Below the pieces are notes generated by a model. That model saw nothing but the letters and a program-made list of their open reading frames with translations, was not told the DNA's origin and searched no databases. From Bacteroidales bacterium (GTDB lineage Bacteria; Bacteroidota; Bacteroidia; Bacteroidales; UBA932): a DNA stretch of 9,626 nucleotides. Positions 1 to 7,440 of the stretch are shown piece after piece. The stretch lies in NCBI GenBank assembly GCA_016303175.1, contig JAEDMF010000060.1:1-9626 (forward strand). Reading direction: 5' to 3'. A program made the position numbers and the translations under genes. Numbering within the stretch: position 1 is the first letter of the stretch; each line of letters begins with the position of its first letter.

Positions 1-1
1 T

Positions 2-547
2 TACACCATTCTGGCAAACCTCCTGACTGCGCTGCTTGTCCCTCTGTTCGTGCCTCTGCTCTATCCTCGCGCAGACCATAGTTTCGTTATCGATGCCGCC
101 CTCATTCTCGGGAAGGTCCTGCCTCTGTTGCTGCTGCCCTGTCTGTGCGCTTGGGCAGTCCGTTATGCTTTCCCGCGCCTGCATTCCAAATTGTTGAACG
201 TCAAGGATTTGCCTTTTTATCTGTGGGCGGTGAGCCTGATGCTTGCCATACTTATGAGTACACGGGCAATAGTGCGCAGCAATGCTTCAACAATGGTGAT
301 TATGCAAATATTTTCCGGCTCTCTTCTCGCTTGTGCACTGCAATTTTTTGTGGGCAGAAGAATAGGAGCCCGTTATGGTCAGGGCGTTACTGCGGGCCAG
401 GTCCTCGGCCAGAAAAACACCGTATTTGCTATTTGGATGGGCTACACCTTTCTCGATCCGGTCACTTCGCTGGCGGGGGGATTTTACAGTATATGGCACA
501 ATTGCTACAATACTTGGCAGTTGCGTCATCATAAAGATACATTTTGA
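2..547 (+). CDS. Bile acid:sodium symporter-family transporter (C-terminal part, 5' end outside window)
   Basis: The reading frame is open from the window edge and encodes the last 181 residues of an integral membrane protein, ending at TGA 545-547. It holds several hydrophobic segments (LPLLLLPCLCAWAV, FYLWAVSLMLAIL, FSGSLLACALQFFV). Near the end is GQVLGQKNTVFAIWMGY followed by IWHNCYNTWQL, a pattern typical of the last helices of the BASS family (bile acid:Na+ symporter-like), which in bacteria move organic anions or related solutes with sodium. The substrate cannot be told from this fragment. An in-frame GTG at base 50 is not the true start, because homology-like hydrophobic sequence continues upstream of it. 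It is co-directional with the operon downstream, but a predicted promoter at its stop codon suggests that operon has its own transcription start. No terminator hairpin with a T-tract follows it. Confidence 0.75.
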   Translation, partial: YTILANLLTALLVPLFVPLLYPRADHSFVIDAALILGKVLPLLLLPCLCAWAVRYAFPRLHSKLLNVKDLPFYLWAVSLMLAILMSTRAIVRSNASTMVIMQIFSGSLLACALQFFVGRRIGARYGQGVTAGQVLGQKNTVFAIWMGYTFLDPVTSLAGGFYSIWHNCYNTWQLRHHKDTF

Positions 548-573
548 TATGTCAGGTTTTATCAGTAAATTTG
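543..573 (+). promoter_or_regulatory. Predicted Bacteroidota-type promoter for the export operon
   Basis: TTTG at 543-546 and TAAATTTG at 566-573 are separated by 19 bp. This fits the Bacteroidota primary sigma consensus (-33 TTTG and -7 TAnnTTTG, spaced about 19-21 bp) without mismatch. The -33 element overlaps the stop codon of the upstream transporter gene. Transcription would begin near base 580, giving a leader of about 90 nt before the ATG at 673. Function is inferred from the motif only. Confidence 0.6.
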
Positions 574-579
574 TCAGTT

Positions 580-624
580 CGGGAATGTGCTGCGGACCAT
601 TTCTGCAATTGGCCGAAAAACCCG
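580..624 (+). other. Potential hairpin at the start of the operon leader RNA
   Basis: Bases 593-602 can pair with 607-615 (CGG, bulged A, CCA, a T-T mismatch, TT against AATTGGCCG) around a 4-nt loop CTGC at 603-606. CGGG at 580-583 can close it against CCCG at 621-624 across an internal loop. The predicted transcription start falls at the base of this structure. No U-tract follows, so it does not look like an intrinsic terminator for the upstream gene. It could stabilise the mRNA 5' end or be a chance fold; no known riboswitch was recognised in the rest of the 548-672 gap. Confidence 0.25.
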
Positions 625-672
625 TATGTAATTGAATTTTTGAAGATTCCTTAAGTTGAAAATTTGAATATA

Positions 673-1491
673 ATGAAACTGACTAGAACTTTCCTGGTTG
701 CACTTGTTGCTCTATTCGGAGTGCTTTCGTGTTCTACCGTAAAGAACGTGAGATATTTCCAGGATTCCGAGGCGGGCGCGGAGTTTGCCATCGCTCAAGC
801 CAATTCCATAACTATCGGTCCTTCCGACAAACTCTCCATCGTGGTGAACAGCAAGGACCCTGAATTGGCCGGTATTTTCAACCTTCCCATTTATGGCCAT
901 ATGGCCGGCGGCAGCATGAATACAGGCTTCCAGAACACGGCTAACCAGGTTGGCGTCTATACCGTGAACGACGAGGGTTATGTGGATTTTCCCGTGCTGG
1001 GCAAGATACAGGTCGCAGGTTTGAGGCGTGACGAAATCGCATCCAAAATTAAGGACCTTATCGTAAGCAACAACTATATCAAGGATGCTGTTGTCACGGT
1101 TGAATTTGCATATATGTACGTTACCGTTTTCGGTGATGTGAAAACCCCCGGCCGTGTTTCCATAGACAAGGACCAGTTCACTATTCTCGATGCCATCGCC
1201 AAGACCGGCGACCTCAACGTGACAGGTATTCGTGACGTTTTCGTGTACAGGAAGGAAAACGGCAAACAGGTTTGCCATAAAGTCGATTTCCGTTCAGCCC
1301 AGGACGTGTTCCAGTCGCCTGTGTACTACCTCAGGCAGGATGACATCATCTACGTCAACCCCAACAATATGAGGGCGCGCCAGAGCACTGTGAACGGCAA
1401 CAATATCATTTCCACTTCATTCTGGATTTCTGTCGGTTCGCTGCTGACTTCAGTCACCACACTCATTCTAGCGGCAATGCAAAAAAAGTAA
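673..1491 (+). CDS. wza: Wza-type polysaccharide export outer-membrane lipoprotein
   Basis: This 272-residue protein is a Wza-like component of the outer-membrane portal that passes exopolysaccharide or capsule out of the cell. It begins with a lipoprotein signal peptide (K2, R5, then a hydrophobic stretch), with Cys20 in VLSC as the likely lipidated residue. Residues about 45-140 (ITIGPSDKLSIVV onward) fit the Poly_export/PES domain, and about 147-225 fit an SLBB domain (VTVFGDVKTPGR, then LRQDDIIYVNP). A hydrophobic segment at about 249-269 before KK is a common C-terminal helix in Bacteroidota members. The ATG at 673 is preferred over the in-frame TTG at 664, which would only add three residues before an already complete signal peptide. 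It is the first gene of the operon and lies 23 bp before the Wzc-like partner, as is typical. The symbol is by analogy with the enterobacterial protein; Bacteroidota versions are shorter. Confidence 0.9.
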   Translation: MKLTRTFLVALVALFGVLSCSTVKNVRYFQDSEAGAEFAIAQANSITIGPSDKLSIVVNSKDPELAGIFNLPIYGHMAGGSMNTGFQNTANQVGVYTVNDEGYVDFPVLGKIQVAGLRRDEIASKIKDLIVSNNYIKDAVVTVEFAYMYVTVFGDVKTPGRVSIDKDQFTILDAIAKTGDLNVTGIRDVFVYRKENGKQVCHKVDFRSAQDVFQSPVYYLRQDDIIYVNPNNMRARQSTVNGNNIISTSFWISVGSLLTSVTTLILAAMQKK

Positions 1492-1514
1492 GTAGGAAGG
1501 GATAATATCAAGAT

Positions 1515-3920
1515 ATGCAAGCTAATTCACAGCATAACGACCTGGCCGGAATCAAGGAATTCTGCTCGTACTGTATGGGCAAGTGGCATCTGTTCGCAAC
1601 AACGGTAGCGCTTGCTCTGCTCGTTGCCTTTTTTATGATTGCCGCAACGGCTCCGATGTACAAATCGAATGCTTGTCTGGTCATCAAACAGGACCGTCGT
1701 ACCGGAGGTTCGGGCATAGAGTCTGCCGCAAACAGCTTCTCCAATATGGGAAGCCTCTTCTATCAGCAGACTAATGTTTTCAACGAGATTCTTGCCTTCC
1801 AGTCTCCTACGCTTATGACTGACGTTGTACGGATGATGGACCTAAGGGCAGATTACAAGGTAAGGGAAAAACTTCATTACAAGACGCTCTATGGCTCTTC
1901 TCTTCCGGTTTCTGTGACCTTTCTGGATCTGCCTGAGGACAAGACTGTAGGACTCACCCTCAATTATAGCGACGCTGCCGGGGTGACCCTGACTAAAATG
2001 TTCAATTTCATAGGAGGGAAAAAGATTCTTTACGAGGAACCCCTGTATGTGGCGTTTCAGGATACGGTCCAGACTGTTGTGGGACGCCTGTGCGTGACTG
2101 CCAAACCTTCCTGGCTCAGCGCTGCAAGACCCTTCAAGCCTATATTGATGGAGTACAGCAGTGTGACGGCCGCCCAGAGCAGGTATTCCGCCGGCTTGAA
2201 CGTGGAGATTGCCTCCAAGGAAGCCACCGCCATCGCCCTGTCCATTCAGGACAGGAATGCTGAAAGGGCCCGCGACGTGTTGTCCTGTCTGATAGATGCC
2301 TATAATGCGAAGTGGATAGGGGACAGGAACAAGATAGCTGTAAGCACCTCAGAGTTCATCACCGAGCGTCTAAGCGCCATTGAGAAGGAATTGGGCAGCG
2401 TGGACAGCAATATCTCCGATTTCAAGGCACGCAACCTCATCCTCGATCCCCAGGCGGCAGGCAATATGTATATGAATCAGGCCAGCCGCATACAGACGGA
2501 GATCTTTGACCTCAACAACCGGCGGAACGTCAGCCAGTACATCCGTGATTATCTGGTCAATTCTCGCAATGACAATAAGCTGCTGCCGGCCAACTCTGGT
2601 ATGGACAATTCCACGATAGAGACCCAAATATCCGAATTCAACACTACCCAGCTCCAGAGAAACAATCTTGTGGCCAACAGTTCGGAGCAGAATCCCGTTG
2701 TGGTGAAGATGGACCTCAATCTGGAGGCCATGCGCAATTCCATACTGGAGTCCATCGACAATTACATCATCATACTCGGGAAGCAGATTGCGTCGCTGGA
2801 GCGCACCGAGGCCCAGAATACGCGCCGCATTACTGACAGCCCCCGCCAGGTGGAGAGACTTACCGACATCGAGAGGCAGCAGAAGGTCAAGGAGTCCCTT
2901 TATCTTTATCTGCTTCAGAAGCGAGAGGAGAACGAGCTCAGCCAGGCCTTTACAGCCTACAACACCCGCATAATTGCGGAACCTGTACTGAAGAGGGCTC
3001 CCGTTTCTCCCAATCCCATGCGCATAGTGCTCATAGCCCTGCTCATCGGATTCGCCATCCCTGTCGCCTTGATATACGTCTTTGTGACTGCCAACACCAA
3101 ACTCCGCTCCCGCAAGGACCTTGAGGGACTGTCCCTGCCCTTTGTTGGTGAGATACCGCTTGCATACAAGCCCGGGCGTCTGGAGTTCCTCATTCCTGTG
3201 AGCCGTCGCAAAGGCAGGGATATGAAGGTGGTTGTGGAACCCCACAACAGGAATATAGTCAATGAAGCCTTCCGCGTTGTACGTTCCAATTTAGAGTTCA
3301 TCTGCAGTGACGAGAAGAGAAATGTCATACAGATGACCTCCTTCAATCCCGGTTCGGGCAAGACCTTCATTTCCGCAAACCTGTGCAGCGCGCTCGCCCT
3401 CAAGGGCCAGAAAGTATGTTCGGTGGATTTGGATATGCGCAGGGCCCAGCTCAGCAGTTACATTTCCTCGCCCGGAAAAGGCGTAGCCGATTATCTAGCT
3501 TCCTCGTCGGGAGAGGATCTCAATGGAATAATAGTCAGGAACCCCTTGATAGAGGGCTGGGACGTGATACCCGTAGGCACCATCCCTCCGAATCCCTCGG
3601 AACTGCTCTACAGCGACAGATTGAAGCAGATGATTGACGAGTTGGGGAAACGCTATGACTATGTTTTTCTGGATTGCCCCCCTGTGGAAATTGTGGCTGA
3701 CCCCACCATCATAAACCGTCACGTGGACAGGACTATGTTCGTTGTCAGGGCCGGTCTTCTGGACAGGGACCTGCTGCCTGAGATAGACAAGTTGTATAGG
3801 GAAAACAAGTTCCGCCGCATGATGCTCATAATGAACGGTACGGGTGCGGATGGTGATTTCACCTACGGTACCTACAGATACGGAAGCAAGTATTCATCAT
3901 CATACTATAGCAAGAAGTAG
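1515..3920 (+). CDS. wzc: Wzc-type polysaccharide copolymerase / tyrosine autokinase
   Basis: This 801-residue inner-membrane protein controls polymer length and export together with the Wza-type portal. Helix 1 lies at about 26-46, followed by a large periplasmic Wzz-type region with a long, probably coiled-coil part (about 285-440), a GNVR-like segment (about 442-490, containing RQVERLTDIERQQ) and PVSPNP before helix 2 (about 503-525). The cytoplasmic BY-kinase domain has the oligomerisation motif EX2RX2R (E584, R587, R590), Walker A NPGSGKT (611-617), Walker A' VDLDMRR (637-643) and Walker B YVFLDCPP (716-723). The tail carries six tyrosines (784, 787, 789, 793, 797, 798), the usual autophosphorylation cluster. 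All key kinase elements look intact, and the length is normal for the fused one-chain form. The phosphatase gene starts 2 bp after the stop codon, so phosphorylation and dephosphorylation are encoded together. An AGGAAGG at 1494-1500 lies rather far from the ATG to act as a ribosome binding site. Confidence 0.93.
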   Translation: MQANSQHNDLAGIKEFCSYCMGKWHLFATTVALALLVAFFMIAATAPMYKSNACLVIKQDRRTGGSGIESAANSFSNMGSLFYQQTNVFNEILAFQSPTLMTDVVRMMDLRADYKVREKLHYKTLYGSSLPVSVTFLDLPEDKTVGLTLNYSDAAGVTLTKMFNFIGGKKILYEEPLYVAFQDTVQTVVGRLCVTAKPSWLSAARPFKPILMEYSSVTAAQSRYSAGLNVEIASKEATAIALSIQDRNAERARDVLSCLIDAYNAKWIGDRNKIAVSTSEFITERLSAIEKELGSVDSNISDFKARNLILDPQAAGNMYMNQASRIQTEIFDLNNRRNVSQYIRDYLVNSRNDNKLLPANSGMDNSTIETQISEFNTTQLQRNNLVANSSEQNPVVVKMDLNLEAMRNSILESIDNYIIILGKQIASLERTEAQNTRRITDSPRQVERLTDIERQQKVKESLYLYLLQKREENELSQAFTAYNTRIIAEPVLKRAPVSPNPMRIVLIALLIGFAIPVALIYVFVTANTKLRSRKDLEGLSLPFVGEIPLAYKPGRLEFLIPVSRRKGRDMKVVVEPHNRNIVNEAFRVVRSNLEFICSDEKRNVIQMTSFNPGSGKTFISANLCSALALKGQKVCSVDLDMRRAQLSSYISSPGKGVADYLASSSGEDLNGIIVRNPLIEGWDVIPVGTIPPNPSELLYSDRLKQMIDELGKRYDYVFLDCPPVEIVADPTIINRHVDRTMFVVRAGLLDRDLLPEIDKLYRENKFRRMMLIMNGTGADGDFTYGTYRYGSKYSSSYYSKK

Positions 3921-3922
3921 AT

Positions 3923-4597
3923 ATGTGGCCCTTCTGTTCCAAAAAAAACTTAGCCTCAAGTGGTGTCTTCCAAGGGTTTACTGATTATCACTCCCATATT
4001 CTGCCCGGAGTTGATGACGGCATACGCACGATGGAGGATGCGCTCGAGGTATTGCGGCGTTTTGAACAGTTGGGTGTCGTGAAGGTATGGTGCACTCCGC
4101 ACATTATGGAGGATATCCCCAATACGACCGCTTTTCTGCGCGAGCGTTTTGCCCAGTTGGAGCAGGCATACACGGGACCCATACAACTCAGGCTTGCTGC
4201 CGAGAATATGCTCGACTCCCTTTTTGAGGAAAGGCTGGCTGCGGGCGATCTTCTGCCACTGGGTGATGCAGGCAAGCATCTGTTGGTGGAGACCTCCTAT
4301 TTCAATCCTCCTGCCGGGCTTGACAATATTCTGTTCCGGATAAAAACGGGGGGCTATTGTCCTGTGCTGGCCCATCCGGAGAGATATGCGTATATGAACG
4401 AGGAAGATTACAGGCGTCTGCACGATATGGGAATACTCTTCCAACTCAATTTATTCTCCTTGACGGGCGCTTATGGGCCTTTGGCAAAGCGCAGGGCAGA
4501 GTGGATGATTGACAACAATATGTACACTTATCGCGGCACGGATATACATTCGATTAATCTGCTGGAACGTACATCCTTGAGAATTAAGAAGATATAA
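3923..4597 (+). CDS. CpsB/CapC-type (PHP-fold) protein tyrosine phosphatase
   Basis: A 224-residue metal-dependent phosphatase of the CpsB/YwqE type, expected to remove phosphate from the tyrosine cluster of the kinase encoded just upstream. Metal-binding PHP motifs are in order: DYHSH (H23, H25) with GVDDG (D31, D32), CTPH (H60), AAEN (E94), LLVETSY (E123), LAHPERY (H151) and GTDIH (D207, H209). All candidate ligands are present, so it is probably active. There is no signal peptide, consistent with a cytoplasmic site facing the kinase domain. It begins 2 bp after the wzc-like stop. The protein ends only 15 residues after H209, whereas family members of about 240-260 residues usually carry a further C-terminal helix, so the C-terminus looks short. 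No nearby frameshift that restores a family-like tail was seen. Confidence 0.88.
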   Translation: MWPFCSKKNLASSGVFQGFTDYHSHILPGVDDGIRTMEDALEVLRRFEQLGVVKVWCTPHIMEDIPNTTAFLRERFAQLEQAYTGPIQLRLAAENMLDSLFEERLAAGDLLPLGDAGKHLLVETSYFNPPAGLDNILFRIKTGGYCPVLAHPERYAYMNEEDYRRLHDMGILFQLNLFSLTGAYGPLAKRRAEWMIDNNMYTYRGTDIHSINLLERTSLRIKKI

Positions 4598-4630
4598 ATA
4601 GTCTTCGATAAACAGATAAAATTTTGCAAT

Positions 4631-4897
4631 ATGAAGATAGATCCTAAACTTAAAATCAGAACTGTAGTCGGAGAAGCGGTTGTGCTCCTTCCCGGAAAAG
4701 ATGCAAAGGATATGACCAAGGTGCTGGCTCTCAACCCCACATCCCAATTCCTGTGGGAAAACCTTTCCGGAAAGGAATTCACTATTGACGACGCAGTTAC
4801 CCTGCTTGTCGATAATTATGATGTTTCCAAAGAACAGGCTACGGAGGATGTTGAGAAATGGATAGCCCAGTTAAGGGAGATTGCTGTCATTGAATGA
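4631..4897 (+). CDS. PqqD-like small protein (RRE-type peptide-binding fold)
   Basis: An 88-residue protein matching the PqqD family pattern: an N-terminal beta-rich part (KIRTVVGEAVVLLPG), then LNPTSQFLWENLSG (34-47), a hydrophobic helix TIDDAVTLLVDNYDV (51-65), and a C-terminal helix EDVEKWIAQLREIAVIE (72-88). PqqD and related RiPP recognition elements bind leader peptides and present them to modifying enzymes; many Bacteroidota genomes also carry stand-alone copies. It lies 33 bp after the phosphatase gene, the largest gap in the operon after its leader, and 12 bp before an ABC exporter. No modifying enzyme or precursor peptide is seen alongside, so a peptide-binding role is inferred from the family and the neighbours. 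It has no membrane segment or signal peptide and should be cytoplasmic. Confidence 0.8.
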   Translation: MKIDPKLKIRTVVGEAVVLLPGKDAKDMTKVLALNPTSQFLWENLSGKEFTIDDAVTLLVDNYDVSKEQATEDVEKWIAQLREIAVIE

Positions 4898-4909
4898 TCG
4901 GATGATTGG

Positions 4910-6604
4910 ATGAAGGAAATATTCCGCCTGATACCTCCGCAGTATAGGAGAAAATTTATTTCCGTAGCGTTGCTGGTTCCTGTCAAGGCTCTTCTGAACC
5001 TTGTTGGAGTGGCGGCGCTACTGCCTGTTATGATGCTTGTGCTTCAACCGGAGAAGTTGCAGTCATCTGCATTCGGCGTTTATATTTCCCGTATGGGCAT
5101 AGCCCCGGGCAGAAGTTTTGCGATGCTGGTGGTACTGCTGGTAATAGTCCTGCTGGTAATTAAGACCATATTGAGTCTGTGGATAACCAACTACCAGAAC
5201 CGCTTTCTGCTCAGCCTTTACAAGAATCTGTCGTCCAGAATGTTTGTGAGTTTGTACTCACGCGGACTGATTTATGTTAAGAACAACAATTCGTCCAAGC
5301 TCAGTTTCAACATCGTAGGGGTGTGCTACAATTTCGTCATGGGCTATCTGGGCGGCTGGATGCGTCTGATAGGCGAGGTGGTCTTTGCCATCTGCCTCTT
5401 GGCAGCCCTGCTGATATATTCGCCCTATGCCACCCTGCTTTCCCTCGGCGCCTTCCTGCCTGTGATGCTGCTCTACATCCTTGCCGTGCGTCGCCCCCTG
5501 GGCAATATGAGCAAGAAGGAGAACGACCTTCGCAGAGAGCAGAACAAACTCCTGTATGAGGCATTCCGGGGCTACAGTGAGGTGCAGATAAATGATGCTT
5601 TCCCCGACATACGCGAGCGTTTTGAGCAGGGCCTCGACACCATTTCCCGCTATAGGGTCAGGACAGGTCTGATTCAGAGCATTCCTTCATATCTGCTTGA
5701 ACTCGCTGTCGTACTCATTGTCGCCGTTCTGATGCTCTTCAGCGTAAATGCCTCCGACCCCCAGAGCATACTCTTTTTGAGCTTGTTCGCCGTCGCCATG
5801 CTCAAGATGCTGCCCACCATACGCTCCATCATTTCTTCCATTTCTGCGCTCAATGTCACTGAATACACCAAAGAGGTCATCAGCGACATAAACACCCGAG
5901 GAGAATATACTTGTCCCGAAAGGGCGGAAGAGGTCGAGCCGATGAAGTTCGAAAGGGAAATCAGCGTCAGGAATCTGTCGTTCCGTTTCGAGGATGCTGA
6001 CGGCTATGTGTTGGAGAACCTTAATCTGAGCATACGCAAGGGCGAGAGGTTTGGCATAATGGGCAGGACAGGCGCTGGCAAGACCACTCTTTTCAATCTT
6101 TTGTTGGGCCTATATCACCCTACGGAAGGCGGCATATATGTGGACTCTCAACTGCTCAGCCCGGAAAATATGCCTTCTTGGCACAAACTTATAGGTTATG
6201 TGCCTCAGGATGTGTTCATTGCGGATGCAAGCGTTCTGCAGAATGTCGCCCTGGGCGTGGAACCTTCGAAGATAGACCGCCGGCGTGTGGAAGAGGCTCT
6301 GCGTCAGGCGTCCTTGGAAGAATTTATCGCAGAACTCCCGGAGGGGCTTGATACCCGCATAGGTGAGGCCGGCAGCAAGATTTCGGGAGGTCAGCGCCAG
6401 AGGTTGGGCATAGCCAGGGCTCTTTATAAAAAGGCCGAGGTTCTCTTCTTCGATGAAGCCACTTCATCTCTTGACTCCCAGACGGAGGCGGAGGTGAATA
6501 AGGCCATATCCGCTTTGTCTTCGGAACATAAGGAGTTGACCATCATCGTAATATCCCACAGAGAATCCACTATGGAGTTCTGTGACAGAATTTTCAGAAT
6601 ATGA
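4910..6604 (+). CDS. ABC exporter, fused permease and ATPase (MsbA/peptide-exporter type)
   Basis: A 564-residue half-transporter expected to work as a homodimer in the inner membrane. About six hydrophobic segments lie in residues 1-320 (for example LVPVKALLNLVGVAALLPVM, MLVVLLVIVLLVIK, YLLELAVVLIVAVLMLF, SILFLSLFAVAMLKML). The ATPase domain starts near 350 (ISVRNLSFRFED) and has Walker A GRTGAGKTT (385-393), the Q-loop region YVPQDV, signature ISGGQ (491-495), Walker B FFDEA (D515, E516) and the switch histidine H550. It has no N-terminal C39 peptidase domain, so any cargo cleavage must be done by another protein, such as the S24/S26 domain encoded next. The chain ends only 14 residues after H550, about 30 fewer than in MsbA-like proteins, and its stop codon overlaps the next start as ATGA. 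Cargo is unknown: a peptide, a lipid-linked sugar or a lipid are all possible. Confidence 0.9.
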   Translation: MKEIFRLIPPQYRRKFISVALLVPVKALLNLVGVAALLPVMMLVLQPEKLQSSAFGVYISRMGIAPGRSFAMLVVLLVIVLLVIKTILSLWITNYQNRFLLSLYKNLSSRMFVSLYSRGLIYVKNNNSSKLSFNIVGVCYNFVMGYLGGWMRLIGEVVFAICLLAALLIYSPYATLLSLGAFLPVMLLYILAVRRPLGNMSKKENDLRREQNKLLYEAFRGYSEVQINDAFPDIRERFEQGLDTISRYRVRTGLIQSIPSYLLELAVVLIVAVLMLFSVNASDPQSILFLSLFAVAMLKMLPTIRSIISSISALNVTEYTKEVISDINTRGEYTCPERAEEVEPMKFEREISVRNLSFRFEDADGYVLENLNLSIRKGERFGIMGRTGAGKTTLFNLLLGLYHPTEGGIYVDSQLLSPENMPSWHKLIGYVPQDVFIADASVLQNVALGVEPSKIDRRRVEEALRQASLEEFIAELPEGLDTRIGEAGSKISGGQRQRLGIARALYKKAEVLFFDEATSSLDSQTEAEVNKAISALSSEHKELTIIVISHRESTMEFCDRIFRI

Positions 6605-7440
6605 ATTTGTCCGTAAAAAAAATCCCCAATGAGATTTTCTTCGAACAAGTGATGGAGGAGATAAACTCCGGAGAAAGTGTTCGAATCAGGGTGACAGGGC
6701 GCAGTATGATGCCTACTTTTCGCGACAGGAAGGATGAAATCGTACTGTCTCCCTTCAAAAAGGAGGAACTGAAGGTTGGTGACGTGGTTCTTTTCAACAG
6801 GGGAGACACAATTTGTGTGCACAGGATTATCGCCCGCAAGGGTGACAAACTCATTATTCGCGGGGACGGCAATGCCCACAAGGCCTATGAACCCTGCACC
6901 GTGGATGACGTGATGGCCATAGTGACGGGAGGGACGATGTATGGAGGCAAACCCTTCACCGTTCAGGACAAGAAGTGGAAGGCAAATACCAGTATGGTTC
7001 TCAAGCACCATTCCAAATTCGCCGTCTGGCATAGAATTAGCGCCGTTCTCAGACGCTATCCCTTGTCCATCCTCGTGCTTGCGGTGCTCTTGTATTTGTC
7101 CTTTTTCAAGCCTCTCCATCCCATATTGCCTGATGTGGACAATTCCGACAAAATACTTCATTCCCTGATGTATCTTGGGGTGGGTCTGACTTTCTGGACG
7201 GAGTGGCTGAAAGGTCATTCCTTTGCGTCAAAGTCCATGCTCCGCGGCTCCATTTTCTGTCTTTTCTTTCCCGTTGTGCTCGGAGGGCTTATAGAACTTG
7301 GACAGGAGTATATTACGGAATACCGCAGTGGGGATGTGTGGGACTTTGTTTCCAATGTAGCCGGTTCGCTCGTTGCAACCATCCTTGCTGCCGCGCTTAT
7401 CATTCCTTTGGGTAGATTCATTTTGAAAAGGAGAAAATAA
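6601..7440 (+). CDS. S24/S26-type peptidase domain fused to a VanZ-like membrane domain
   Basis: A single continuous 279-residue frame with two parts. Residues about 8-115 resemble S24/S26 signal-peptidase/LexA-type domains: TGRSMMPTF gives nucleophile S35, followed by GDVVLFNRGD, then VHRI with H74 at the place where bacterial signal peptidase I has the lysine of KRV and the ER/SipW type has histidine, and IIRGDGN (D89). A Ser-His dyad is therefore likely. Residues about 153-279 are VanZ-like, with four membrane segments (about 154-169, 185-203, 217-235, 252-271) and the pattern E232, Q235, R242, D245, D248, N252, G255. No membrane segment precedes the peptidase part; arginines before helix 1 (R151, R152) and the tail KRRK suggest both ends are cytoplasmic. 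The gene overlaps the ABC gene by 4 bp (ATGA) and the following gene by 1 bp (TAATG), implying translational coupling. Stand-alone S24/S26 proteins accompany PqqD-like proteins and ABC exporters in Bacteroidota peptide loci, which suggests peptide processing. Confidence 0.8.
   Translation: MNLSVKKIPNEIFFEQVMEEINSGESVRIRVTGRSMMPTFRDRKDEIVLSPFKKEELKVGDVVLFNRGDTICVHRIIARKGDKLIIRGDGNAHKAYEPCTVDDVMAIVTGGTMYGGKPFTVQDKKWKANTSMVLKHHSKFAVWHRISAVLRRYPLSILVLAVLLYLSFFKPLHPILPDVDNSDKILHSLMYLGVGLTFWTEWLKGHSFASKSMLRGSIFCLFFPVVLGGLIELGQEYITEYRSGDVWDFVSNVAGSLVATILAAALIIPLGRFILKRRK

Noticed and set aside
664..672. TTG at 664 as the start of the export lipoprotein
   Set aside because: It adds only three residues before a complete lipoprotein signal peptide that begins well at ATG 673.
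548..672. Intrinsic terminator for the upstream transporter gene
   Set aside because: The foldable segment at 580-624 is followed by a mixed sequence, not a T-tract, and sits just downstream of a predicted promoter.
2370..3245. Long open frame (291 codons) on the minus strand inside the kinase gene
   Set aside because: It lies wholly opposite a gene with clear domain motifs, its translation shows no recognisable family, and it is in a GC-rich, stop-poor antisense frame.
4598..4630. Internal promoter before the PqqD-like gene (A/T-rich, with TAAAATTTTG)
   Set aside because: It does not match TAnnTTTG, and no TTTG lies at the right spacing upstream; the gap is only 33 bp.
4598..4909. Hidden precursor peptide gene beside the PqqD-like gene
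   Set aside because: The flanking gaps are 33 and 12 bp and hold no room for a leader plus core peptide; any precursor must be elsewhere.
5135..5160. Two copies of CTGCTGGTAAT 15 bp apart in the ABC gene
   Set aside because: They encode a repeated LLVI motif in a membrane helix; simple codon repetition explains them.
6424..7218. Minus-strand open frame spanning the end of the ABC gene and the peptidase-VanZ gene
   Set aside because: It covers two well-supported genes, has no recognisable motif and no promoter-like start; it is an antisense shadow.
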